Positions 35,380 through 45,553 of a stretch of 64,000 nt of DNA are shown one piece after another; position 1 is the stretch's first letter; each line of letters begins with the position of its first letter. Under the pieces are notes generated by a model that was not told the origin of the DNA, did no database searches, and worked only from the letters and a program-made list of their open reading frames with translations. The stretch lies in assembly GCA_037176845.1 (NCBI GenBank), contig JAYKXP010000020.1:310001-374000 (forward strand), written 5' to 3'. The stretch comes from Paramarasmius palmivorus. Its lineage: Eukaryota; Basidiomycota; Agaricomycetes; Agaricales; Marasmiaceae. The translations under genes were made by a program, and so were the position numbers.

Positions 35380-36725
35380 ATGTATACCATACCCATTCTC
35401 GCGCTCTCCTCTTTCGCCCTACAGGCAACCGCCCAATATAGTGCAACTTATTCACCAGGAGGAGACCTTCCAGACAAAACTCAAGATGGCCAGTCGGGTA
35501 CGAACAAGTGTGGGACAAAGGCGAGCCAGACGAGTATGTGCCAGAATGCCTGGAGTGAGTTCCGCACCTTCTTCGAGGCATGTTCTTCCCTCACAGAAAT
35601 TCTTCCTCGACCTCTTTAGTCAACTCTGTGGAAGACTTCTGTGTCTTTGCCCCTCCAAAGCCTGGTCCTGATTCCGTCATTGGCAATACCGAGGTACACA
35701 TACGTGTTCGTCTTGCTATGAAGTGTTTCTAACCTTTCTCTATCTCGCCTAGCGTGAAGAAGTCTCTTGGTGTTTAAAAGATGGATATGGGACACGTCTC
35801 ATTCCCGACGGAGCGATCAAAGGCGCCCATTTTGTCAAGACCCCCGACTTTGTGCAAGTCACTGGCGTTGGAGATTTCACAGCGATCAATATTCCTGCGG
35901 GCGATGCAGGTGGCGAATTAGGTGAGTCTGCAGAATCTTCGCTTGGAGTATCTGGATTAAAACGACCCTTTCTAGACCCTCATGGTGCAGATGGCAACGG
36001 GAATCCTATTGGCGGTCTCGTCTTTTCAAACGCTTTCAACGCTCAGGGAGAACAGATTCATGAATGGACGGTATGTTAAGGTCTCTCCTTATTTAAATCC
36101 ATCTAACGAATTATCCTATAGAACTTCATGGCTGTCGACCAGTTCTGTTTTAGAGCCTGCAACCCGCGAGGAAACAACCCCGAAGGTTTCTGCCAGCACA
36201 TTTACGATGTTATGGGTTGTGGTTGGAACATGCCTGCCAACTACGATGCAGGTACCTTTGAAAACTGTGACGGAGACAGTGGCGAGGTGTGTTTCACGTA
36301 CGTCTGCGCATAACATGATTCTGATTGATCCCTAGCCTATGGGTGTCTACGGCGGCTCTACATTCCACCAGGGCGAACCAAACACACCTCCCCCGCACCC
36401 GGCACCTTCCTCGTCTAACTGTCAGAAGGTCGCCACTATTAGCAACGGACTAGTTTCTGCCAGGGCAAGTTCAGCGTCGACTACTTCCGCGAAACCCACG
36501 GCTGTGCACACTACGGCTTCAACTGTAAGTGCTGTTATAGTTATTGCCCTGCACATGAACTCATTCCCGTCTCTTCAGTCTTCGGCTTCGTCTGGTAGTG
36601 CCGCCAGAGCCGCCTCGACTGGTAACTCTGCTTTCACCGTGATGTCAGGTGGCTGGGAACGTATCCTCTTTACTGTTGGCTCGATGGCCATCTGTTCTTT
36701 GGTTGGAGCTGTTGTATTGCTATAA
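35380..36725 (+). CDS. putative GPI-anchored secreted glycoprotein 2 (macrofage-activating-glycoprotein-like)
   Basis: Exons 35380-35554, 35620-35693, 35753-35921, 35976-36070, 36122-36286, 36336-36524 and 36579-36725 give 337 residues. All six intron positions and phases match copy 1, so the pair arose by tandem duplication. Seen: signal peptide MYTIPILALSSFALQATA, GTNKCGTKASQTSMCQNAW, GYGTRLIPDGAIKGAHFVKT, DPHGADGNGNPIGGLVFSNA, CQHIYDVMGCGWNMPANYDA, PMGVYGGSTFHQGEP, a Ser/Ala/Thr-rich stalk and a C-terminal hydrophobic helix (FTVGSMAICSLVGAVVLL). The core is well conserved between copies while the stalk has drifted. Probable cell-surface glycoprotein; function unknown. Confidence 0.8.
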
Positions 36726-36971
36726 GATACCAACACACATACTACACTGTGGACATTCGGAATGTACTTATCATGGACAATATAGACTTGTGGTTAGATT
36801 CAGAATAGTCAAGTACGCTCGGCGCTCGGCGCTCAGCACTTATTGGACTAGTCGTCTTCGTTTGCAACCATAGGTAACGTACTTTCCAATTTCTCTCCGA
36901 TGATCATCTCGACCATTACAACAGAGAATATTTATGCCACGCAAAGTATGAGAGCTGAACAGAGTTTCCGC

Positions 36972-38343
36972 TTATGGGGAGATTGGCGAAGGCGGGTTCA
37001 CTTCATGCCCATCCTTGAGCCACTCTTGCTCGAGCTTGGCATAGTTGTCGATGGCATCGAGGAGTGTCTATGTGGGAAGCTGAGTGATAGTGAAAAGCGT
37101 AAGGGTCTCCTCACACACCTGTTCAAAAGTAAGGAAATCGTCTTCTCTGATGGAAAGAACCTCCTCGATCCTCTTGAAGTCAGTAGTAATATGTTTGATT
37201 GACTGGCTGCTAGGCGTAGCCTTAATGAGCCTCTCCTTCAGTTCTGGCCTTTTCTCCTTCAGGATCCCGACCGCACTCGCCCAATTCCAATCATGATGGG
37301 GCGAGGAAAATACTAATCGCTTCCTGCCCGCTTGAGAAGTTGGGACAGAATGGGTGATGGCGCGAATGTGTGCGTTGGCTACATCTCGGACATCAACGTA
37401 TCCAGGGAAGACACTGAATTGCCCGTCTGGTTTGATCAAATTCCAAAAGACGGGAGTCATGGCCGAGAAGATTGGAGTCGGGAGATAGAGATCCTCTGGC
37501 CAGGGGCCATATACGGCTGGAGGGCTCACTGTATAAGTATACCTGAGTCAGTTCCATCGGTACCACATGAAAACCACGTATCGCCCACCGACGGTGACTT
37601 CCACGCGTGGATGTGCTTCCGCCCATTCCCAGATTGCAAGTTCGCTGTATTTTTTGGCGGCGCAGTAAATTTCAAGGAAGTTCCGGCTGTTTATAGCTTC
37701 TTCTTTGGTGATGGGGTTCCAGTCTGTGTTACATCTCCGATGAATAACGTAGTGGCCATTGCCGCGCAAAAGGCTTACCGTCGTGGTTGTATGTTCCTCG
37801 CGGATTCCGTACTGCCGCGGTAGATCCAGTAACGACAATATGTCTGATCCCATGGGCTTCCGCTTGCTTGATGATGTTCATAGCTCCATCAACCGTTCCC
37901 TGCGATGTATTTAGCTAACACAGTCGAACAGAAAGTAGCGTAGACCCTACATTGATCATTTCCTGAGCTTGTTCGTCCGGACGAGGCATATAATACGCAA
38001 GGTGAATCAATGCCCATACACCTTTCATCGCATCTCCCACTTGATCTCGACTGATATCAGCGATCTCCACGACTTCAAAGCGATCCTTAAACGATCTGAA
38101 TGACTTTCGTAGACTTTCGGCTTTTTGGCCACGAGCAGTTCTAAGATCCATGTCAGTGACGACCTCAGCGAGTGAAGCGAAGCCCTGTGCACTTACGCTC
38201 GTACACGAAAACCACCTTCCAGCAGTTGGCGGCACACAGTAGATCCTATGTAGCCGGATGCACCAGTGACCTATTATATCCGATGAGCATCGCAGGGTTG
38301 CCAACAGGTGAGTGAGGGAACACACAAAAACTATCTGAGCCAT
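36972..38343 (-). CDS. extended SDR, NAD(P)-dependent epimerase/dehydratase-like
   Basis: Exons 38343-38326, 38270-38197, 38140-37951, 37899-37779, 37723-37589, 37528-37119 and 37067-36972 give 347 residues. Seen: Rossmann nucleotide loop VTGASGYIG (Gly9, Gly12, Gly15), the second-strand end RVRATAR that suggests NADP preference, ADISRDQ for the adenine side, the strand HIVVTGSTAAV, catalytic Tyr154 and Lys158 in YCAAK, then VSPPAVYGPWPED and VDVRDVANAHIRAI. This is the layout of dihydroflavonol-reductase-like extended SDRs; the substrate is unknown. The final intron replaces an early stop by a tail ending NPPSPISP. The first exon is 18 nt. Confidence 0.85.
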
Positions 38344-39292
38344 TTCGGGGGGGAAACCGCAGAAACTTGGAAAGTGTGCTAAGTGCTTTCTCCTGGTCTG
38401 AATATAAGGATATTCATAACCTCCGACACGGGAATGGAAGCGAGATCGTGCCCAAAAACCGAAACCGGCTTCCACGACTGTTCATCGGATTTCAAGACCT
38501 AATTATAGAAAAGAGGCTCAATGGGACCGTTTTCGCTCATGAGAGTCGCAATGAGTAGTAATTTGACTCACGAGGCGTGCTGGCTGTAGTCCAATTACTC
38601 CAATAGCGGGGGCCCTGGTGACCCAAGAACCGTGGAGGTACTGAAAAACTTGCGACTTTCTTGAAATTTTCTTAGATGCGATAGCGGTGACATTTGGTTG
38701 CTTGATTATGCCCTGGCGCTGACATTTAAGTACAGGAAACACGGCGAGAATGACAAGCATGAGCGTGAGAATTCGAGAGAGGGAGGCCGGCCCGAGAACC
38801 GCCTTTAGCCCCTGCACTTCACCTCACCTCACTTTTTGCCCTCATCTGGCTGAGCAAGTGATCGGGTCCATGGAATAAACGAACACCTTGCAAAATTGGA
38901 CTTGCATACATATCTCTGATTAGTCAAACCTGACTCAGAAGGAAAGGGCAGCAAGCAATGCATCGTATTCCAGATTTCATCGTTATTCCGATTTCTCTGG
39001 AGTCTTCAACCAGTCGCATCTGAATGTAGTGCACCGGAGAACTCGTGCTATTGTGGATGGCGGCGAAGAAGCGATTTTATGATGAGTAATGAAGAGGTGA
39101 GGAATACTATTTGAATGCTGTTGGCCGAAAACTGAAGGCACGACAAAGCTTCCTCATGTCTACCCATCCGAATTTCCACTTTCTCGATAAGCAACGAAAC
39201 CCAAGATGCGGTAATACGGCTGTGGTTCTCTCTTTTATAGTTTTTATAGAAGGCTCTTGAATGGCTCGACCTCCCCAGAAAACAGGGCGACA
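38344..39292. other. divergent gap, nothing recognised
   Basis: About 950 bp between the leftward SDR gene and rightward GST copy 1; short frames only. Confidence 0.5.
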
Positions 39293-40383
39293 ATGGACGA
39301 CACAGATGTCAGGAAACAACCAATTGCGGCCGATGGTTCTTTTCACAGGCAAACATCCAAATTTCGCGATATCATCGAGAAGGGAGGAAAGTACGAACCC
39401 GAGAGAGGTATGTCCTTGGATCCAGATGTATCAAGCCTTCATTTTCACTCTTACCAGACCGATATCACCTTTACGTTGCACTGATATGCCGTGCGTTGTC
39501 TATCGGCCTTTTGAAGACTAATAATCATTGAGATGAAACAAACCTCAAGCTTGGGCTACACGGACACTGATTGTAAGGAAACTGAAAGGGCTCCAGGATA
39601 TCATTCGTACGCTGTTCAATCTCGATTCATTTCGGCTCTAATTCTGACTGATAGAAATGTATCACAGCTGTCACAACTGCTTCTCCTCGAATGACTACCG
39701 CTGGATGGCCTTTTGCTGTTGTGGACAAGTTCCCTGGCAGCGAAGTCGATCCACTGTATAATTCGGAAACAGTCACAGACTTATATCGAAGAGCGGACCC
39801 TACTTACCCCGGAAAGTGAGTTTGCGTGATGCAGACCATATACAACGCTGCAGCTTATTCGTTCGCAAGGTTTACAGTTCCTGTGCTATGGGACAAGAAA
39901 ACGCAGACCATCGTGAATAACGAATCTTCAGAAATAATTCGGATATTCAATTCGGCTTTCAACGAACTCCTTCCGCCCGAGTATGCAAAGATTGACCTAT
40001 ATCCCGAAGAGCTTAGGAAAGAGGTCGACAAAGTGAATGAATGGGTGTACTCGGACATAAACAGTCAGTTCTACCCCGGTCACGGAGTAGATCACCAAGC
40101 TTACACGTTATTTAGATGGTGTCTATCGTGTAGGGTTTGCCACCACCCAGCGAGCGTACGAAGATGCTGTATACCCCTTGTTCGCTGCACTTGACCGAGC
40201 GGAAGAGAAGTTGCGCGGAAAAGAGTTTCTTGTAGGCAATAGACTCACCGAAGCGGATGTGAGGTTGTGGGTGACTATAGTAAGCCTTTGTCTTTATAAG
40301 GCTTGGGATAGATCTTCACTCAATTTGATAGATCCGCTTTGATGCTGCATACCACACGCAGTTCAAGTGCAATATCAAGGATA

Positions 40384-40408
40384 CTGTAGCATTTTGAACA
40401 GTTCGAAC
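40384..40408 (+). repeat. left terminal inverted repeat of the MITE
   Basis: Exact reverse complement of 40770-40794; the beginning CTGTAGC is next to the TA duplication. Similarity beyond 25 bp is weak. Confidence 0.85.
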
Positions 40409-40769
40409 GTCACAGGTCACAGAGGACCCATGTTCGCGCGAAATGTCACATCGGTCCCCAGTCACTACAAGGTTTGCTCGAAAAGCTTAATCCCGGCTTT
40501 TTTGAGAGCCGTTTCCCACGGTCCTTGACAGTGCGCAACGACGAGCGTTCATCTCTTTCTTGTCTCTTTGTGGACAGGCAATGCTGAAGGATTGTTCAAA
40601 GCATGAATAGAGGTCTCGGCAGGGATGTTAATGTCATCAATGTCGTTTTTAAAGCCTCTCATTGCATCCCCAGCAACCGGACCTTGTTTGAACCTTCGGA
40701 CGTGTCCCAGGTCATTGGGCGGTTGGCCGAATTCATATATTCATACTTTTGGTCACAAGTCACACCCTT

Positions 40770-40794
40770 GTTCGAACTGTTCAAAATGCTACAG
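40770..40794 (-). repeat. right terminal inverted repeat of the MITE
   Basis: Exact reverse complement of 40384-40408, ending at the right TA. Confidence 0.85.
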
Positions 40795-41077
40795 TATCAG
40801 GCATGGCTATCCTGAGATTAATAGGTTTGTTCCTACGTCATCGCTCGTGCGACCCTCTCATTATTGGGATATAGGTGGATGAAGAGCTTGTATTGGGATC
40901 CCGGTGAGGACGCATTCAGGTCTTCGACGGATTTCAATCATATCAAGGCTGGGTATTTTAGTATTCCTGTGAGTGTTCGCTGCCTTATCTCATCAGCTCG
41001 ACTAAAGAACCAGAACCGAGAAGACTACCACAAATGTCGTCGCTGTTGGTCCTATTCCACCTATCGAGGAATTGTAG

Positions 41078-42379
41078 AATTATTGAGTAGGTACGCGTGC
41101 CCGTACATAGTACATCGTTGCTGGGAACGAATTTCAAAAAGTCCCACTCAGGAACGACTCGGCAGTCGTGTGAATTTTCATCAAGACAATTATCGGCCGA
41201 CGGCTTCCGGAGTCCTCTTTACTCTTTACCAACTCTTTCACTGTTACTGAAGCACCCTTGTTACTATGCCTTGAAACTCATTACTCAGAGCATGAGCTCA
41301 TCCTTGCTGGCATCAACCATCGTCCTTCTCTTGGCACCCATCCCTTTTTCTCGTACTTTCGACAAATTATGTACGCAAAGTACGTTCGAACGTCCTCAAA
41401 ACTTAGCATGCCACGCGTGCTGACGTCTCCCTGGAAACTCGGAAAATAGTGGAGTTGAGAATTTGGACGGTCCGTTTGTGAAGGGAGGACCAGTATTCAA
41501 GAGGCCCGGGCGGAACGACGTGAATGGTTCATAGCCTAATTCTCGGAAAATATCACAATGAAGTATTCGACGATTACAGGAAAAACCAGTGCGTCCTCGA
41601 CTCTTCTGTGACTAGCGCAATGGAAGACTGACGAGCATGGTCTCAGCGGTGTAGCGCGGGCCGTTCTATTTGTATGCCCAATCGCATCGATAAAGTCATT
41701 TTGCAGCGTCGCAGAGCAGTTCAACATACCGTCACCCGGCTTCATGTATACGTTGAAGCGCTCAAGTTCTGGTGATTGAAGTGCTTGGCGCCCCAATTTT
41801 CTGGAATCTGGACAACTCTAGTCACACTGCATGCGTCTAAATTGCAATCTTCCCAAGCCTTAATGGCCCAGACATGGTTACCTCGACCTCTACAAACTGC
41901 TGGTCACGGTGACATCACTTGAGGCTCCAACTTGATTGACGCGAAGCTCTCGTCCATTTGATGGTGGATACTCATCATGTCGCAATGTCAGGCCGCAACA
42001 TACAAATGATTATCCGGGTACGGTTCTTTCTGGTCACTTTCGTCGTGATGCAAGTCTAAAATGGCACACAGATGATCCATGATATCGCATCACAACGTTA
42101 CAACGTTGTCTTTGTGTGTGCGAGAGCGAAAGCCCTCAACAGCTTTTTGGCCCAAAGCAGGTTTTCAAAGCGTTCTCGAGTCTCGCCGCACGGTCCGTTT
42201 GCAATCTGAGAGGTAGTGGTTACCGAACCTATCCCGAGATTTGAAGTTGGGCGAATAAGCGACTTGTGTTGGTGATACCCTGAGGAGCATTGTCGAGAGG
42301 TATATAAACAGTGAGGGCTTGTCGCTGGAAATATCAGACTCGGGAAGCTTTTCTCTGTCTTTCAATCCTCAGGTCAAAA
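41078..42379. other. gap, nothing recognised
   Basis: About 1.3 kb of short frames; the last 80 bp contain the core promoter of pectate lyase copy 2. Confidence 0.5.
42301..42308 (+). promoter_or_regulatory. TATA box of pectate lyase copy 2
   Basis: TATATAAA 72 bp before the ATG, matching the distance found before copy 1. Confidence 0.55.
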
Positions 42380-43720
42380 ATGAAGTGGTTCGCATCCATC
42401 GTCGCATTCGTCGCCATCCAATCCGCCGTGGTATGTGTTCTGTATATACTGCTTTGAACTTGTCCACGCTAACATCAGCCCATTTGTCTAGGCCTCTCCC
42501 GTGCAAAAAGTAAGACGGGCTTCGCCAGATGAGGCAGCAACTATTGGATTCGCAACTGGAACTACCGGTGGAGCTGGTGCAACGCCAGTGACCGTCTCCT
42601 CCTTGGAAGAGTTGACGGCTGCTGTTGAAGGTGACTCCCCCAAGGTTGTGATCATCGACGGTACCATTACCGGTAACACCGTCGTGAAAGTCGGAGTAGG
42701 TCTTCACGATCAGGATTCCTCGATGCGAAACACTAACTTATTTTGTAGCCCAACACCAGTGTTCTCGGTGCCGCTGGCTCCTCTCTCCAGGGTGTCGGTC
42801 TCCGCGTCATCGATGTCAGCAATGTCATCCTTCGAAACCTCAAGATCTCCAAGGTCCTAGCGGACGCTGGTGATGCTATTGGCGTCCAAGCCGCCTCTCA
42901 AGTTTGGATCGACCATGTTGATCTTTCTAGCGACCTCGACCACGACAAGGTTAGTGTTTGAACTCAAGCTGCAGAAGCACCCGTTGACTGTTCTTGTTTT
43001 ACACAGGACTAGTGAGTTTACAGGCTACAAGTGCAATTGTCAGAAACTCACCATCCCACTACAGCTACGATGGTCTCCTCGACATCACCCACGGATGCAC
43101 TGAAGTTACTGTCTCCAACAGCTACCTCCATGACCACTACAAGGTGTGTATCCCCGTCTTTCATACGCCTTCAAACATACTCATCACGCAACACAGGCCT
43201 CTCTCGTCGGACACTCTGACAGCAACGAATCCGAGGACGTTGCCATCACAGTCACATACGCCGGCAACTACTGGAAGAACCTCAACTCCCGAACACCCTC
43301 TTTCCGCTTTGGTGCGTTATCTTAATCCGTTCAACTAGTGGTTCCATGTACTCAACAAAACCAGGAACCGGCCACATCTTCAACAACTACTTTGAGGCCA
43401 ACAACGACGGTATCAACACTCGTGTCGGTGCTCAGCTTTTGGTTGAGAACAATGTTTGGGTTGGTGAGTATCGCTCGACTTTAGCCATCTTCCGACTTCC
43501 AAATGCAAATACTAATCGTAACTGTTCTGTAGACCCCAAGAAACCCCTCTACTCCACCGGTGAAGGCTACGCAGTCGCCAACGGCAACGACTTTGGTGGA
43601 GGCGAGAACACCGCTCCTGAGGGTACCTTCACTTCTCCACCCTACGATTACACTCTCCTCGACACTAGCGAGGTTGCGGCTTCGGTTACTGCTGAGGCTG
43701 GTCAGACTTTGACTTTCTAA
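42380..43720 (+). CDS. PL1 pectate lyase, copy 2
   Basis: Exons 42380-42430, 42492-42695, 42749-42949, 43007-43011, 43065-43143, 43197-43311, 43365-43463 and 43533-43720 give 313 residues. Exon sizes 51, 204, 201, 5, 79, 115, 99 and 188 nt match copy 1 (51, 204, 198, 5, 79, 115, 99, 188). Seen: signal peptide MKWFASIVAFVAIQSAV, GFATGTTGGAG, VWIDHVDLSSDLDHDKDYYD, DGLLDITHGCTEVTVSNSYL, HDHYKASLVGHSDSNESEDV, NYWKNLNSRTPSFRFG and FGGGENTAPEG. The 5-nt exon GACTA is conserved. Copy 2 has VQKVRRASP where copy 1 has RLLKRASP, consistent with a basic propeptide end. About 11 kb separates the inverted copies. Confidence 0.92.
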
Positions 43721-43864
43721 GAAACACGATGTGGAGAGGAGTTCAAAGCTGTAAGATACCTAGTCGGAATACCCAAAGCGCTCTTTGAAGTACTTATTTA
43801 ATTGGTCGTACAAATACACACTTTCTTTTACAATGACTTTTGTTACCTAACTATCGTATCGACC

Positions 43865-45195
43865 TTAGAGGGGCTCAATGTCCGGATGAGGACCAACAGG
43901 TACAACTCGGGTTGGGTTGATCTAGATTGAGACGGTAAGCCAGTGCTTGAGAGCAAGTTGAAGTAGTACTAACATGAGGATGCGACCAATAGTAATGGGT
44001 CTTGATATGCTCAAAGTTTGTCGATGACTTGAACGCATCATCGTTCCAATACAACTTCTTCATCCACTTGTTGATGGCCGGATATCCATTTCGGATAGTT
44101 CGGATGTTGCATTTAAAGTGTCCGACGTAGACTGGGTCGAAGCGGATCTACGGTTGCCAATGAGTAGCAGAAGTATAAATGATAATAGAGACATACCATG
44201 GTGACCCAAGCTCTCACGTCCGCCTCGGTAAGCTGCCCTCCAACAAGGTACTCGTTACTCTTCAAGATCTCTTCAACTCTATCAAGGGAGGTGAACAACT
44301 GCTTAACAGCACTCTCGTATGCACCCTGTGTCGTCGCGAACCCAGAACGATATACACCATCTAGAATAGACAGCCTCAGCTTGGCTTCAAATACTATCTA
44401 TAGGTAAAACTCACTGTTAATATCCGGATACACCCACTCATTCAACGCATCAATCTCCTTCCGCAAATTCTCAGGGTATAAATCAATCTTCGCCTTCTCT
44501 GGAGGAATCATATCGTTGAACGCGGTATTGAACATGCGTATAATTTCTGAAGATTCGTTGTTTACGATTCGGTGGGTTTGTTTGTCCCAGAGGACAGGAA
44601 CGGTGAATCTAAGACCATTCAATCAGCTACTGTAGATAATGAAACTAAGAGGTGTAGGTGATACACACCTCCCATTATAATCGGGATCACATCGCAGGTA
44701 CAGGTCTTTGACGTGTTGGGCGTTGTATAATGGGTCAGCGTCAGAACCGGGGAAATCGTCAGCTGGTGCGAATGGCCATCCTTTATCGCCCATGCGGGGG
44801 GATACGACGGTTACACCTACAGAGCATTTCAGAGTCAGATTGGATAGGATTGGAGGCGAGTATACTCACCAATGATATCTTCGAGACCTTTGATCTTCCT
44901 GACGATCAATGTACGCGTTGCCCAGGCTATATGTCGTGGTCAGAAGATAACTTTGAGGACAGATACAAACGTACGGCAAGCATACGATACGTAGAGATGA
45001 TATCGGTCTTGGTCAAGTTTTAGACACCATCGAGACAAAGAATGAACTCGACCGACCTTTCGCGGGCTCATACTTTCCGCCCTTCTCAATCGCATCCCTA
45101 AACGAAGACGGCGCTCGCTTGAAGCTCCCATCTGTATCATGATATTTGCCTTTGGAGATATCGGATTGGAGCGAGACGTCTCTGGTGGTTGACAT
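43865..45195 (-). CDS. Xi-class glutathione transferase (glutathionyl-hydroquinone reductase), copy 2
   Basis: Exons 45195-45057, 45007-44975, 44926-44870, 44816-44669, 44608-44415, 44360-44197, 44147-43974 and 43921-43865 give 321 residues with no defect. The enzyme transfers glutathione from glutathionyl-hydroquinones, a reaction useful in quinone detoxification. Seen: N-terminal block SFRDAIEKGGKYEPAKG, RYHLYVSYACPWATRTLIVR with catalytic Cys57, KGWPFAPADDFPG, FTVPVLWDKQTHRIVNNESS, and C-terminal WMKKLYWNDDAFKSSTNF with PVGPHPDIEPL. It lacks the two extra introns found in copies 3 and 4 and has a longer N-terminus, so it is the most divergent copy and perhaps the ancestral ECM4-like form. 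Confidence 0.9.
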
Positions 45196-45553
45196 GGTCC
45201 GTAGAAAAGAGAGCGGGATGTGACGCTTTTGTATGACCCCAATCGCGAATCGCGAATTTGTCAGATTTCTGAAAATCACGAGGCGGGCTAATGACATTGG
45301 GGGATTCTTTCTCTCAGGAAACCGTTGTAGCCCGAAGAGAAAGCGGAGAGAGAGCTTATGATGTTGGTGTTGGTCATTTATGAAGGTCGCGTTGGCGGCA
45401 ATCTCGGGTTCCGCGTACGAGATGCTTATTCACCTCCGTGTAATCAACGAGAACCTAAGTCGAAATTCAAAGCGAACGCGTGCGAAAAACTGAAAACGAA
45501 AACGGACTGCTTTGGGACTATTCGGCCCGCCATAAACACACACTCAGTCCACG
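45196..45553. other. divergent promoter region
   Basis: About 360 bp between GST copy 2 and the P-loop gene. The last 87 bp belong to the segment duplicated at 60.9 kb. Confidence 0.5.

Larger units (their letters stand above)
40384..40794. mobile_element. 411-bp MITE with 25-bp perfect inverted repeats and TA target duplication
   Basis: The ends are exact inverted repeats of 25 bp (40384-40408 and 40770-40794), starting CTGTAGCATTTTG. They are flanked by TA at 40382-40383 and 40795-40796. Joining the flanks over one TA restores the codons KDIRHGY of the GST, which paralogues 3 and 4 share as KDIRHGYPAIN. It has no coding capacity for a transposase. TA duplication suggests a Tc1/mariner-related non-autonomous element. 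No second copy was seen in the window. Confidence 0.85.
39293..41077 (+). pseudogene. Xi-class glutathione transferase (glutathionyl-hydroquinone reductase), copy 1, broken by a MITE
   Basis: Exons 39293-39407, 39458-39490, 39550-39606, 39668-39815, 39870-40063, 40116-40279 and 40332 onward. Xi GSTs reduce glutathionyl-hydroquinones. Seen: RYHLYVALICPWATRTLIVR with catalytic Cys49, VPVLWDKKTQTIVNNESSEI, and the helical half with RLTEADVRLW. Exon 7 is interrupted at 40384 by a 411-bp element; the reading runs into it and stops within six codons. Beyond the element the coding sequence resumes (IRHGYPEINR, then exon 40875-40968 with WMKSLYW and a last exon 41024-41077 ending PIPPIEEL). The product would lack about the last 70 residues of the C-terminal helical domain, so it is probably inactive. 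The core up to the insertion is undamaged, so the insertion looks recent. Confidence 0.85.

Noticed and set aside
40386..40794. Splicing out of the MITE as a ready-made intron (GT near its left end, ACAG at its right end)
   Set aside because: The junction would add four bases and shift the frame, so it does not rescue the GST.
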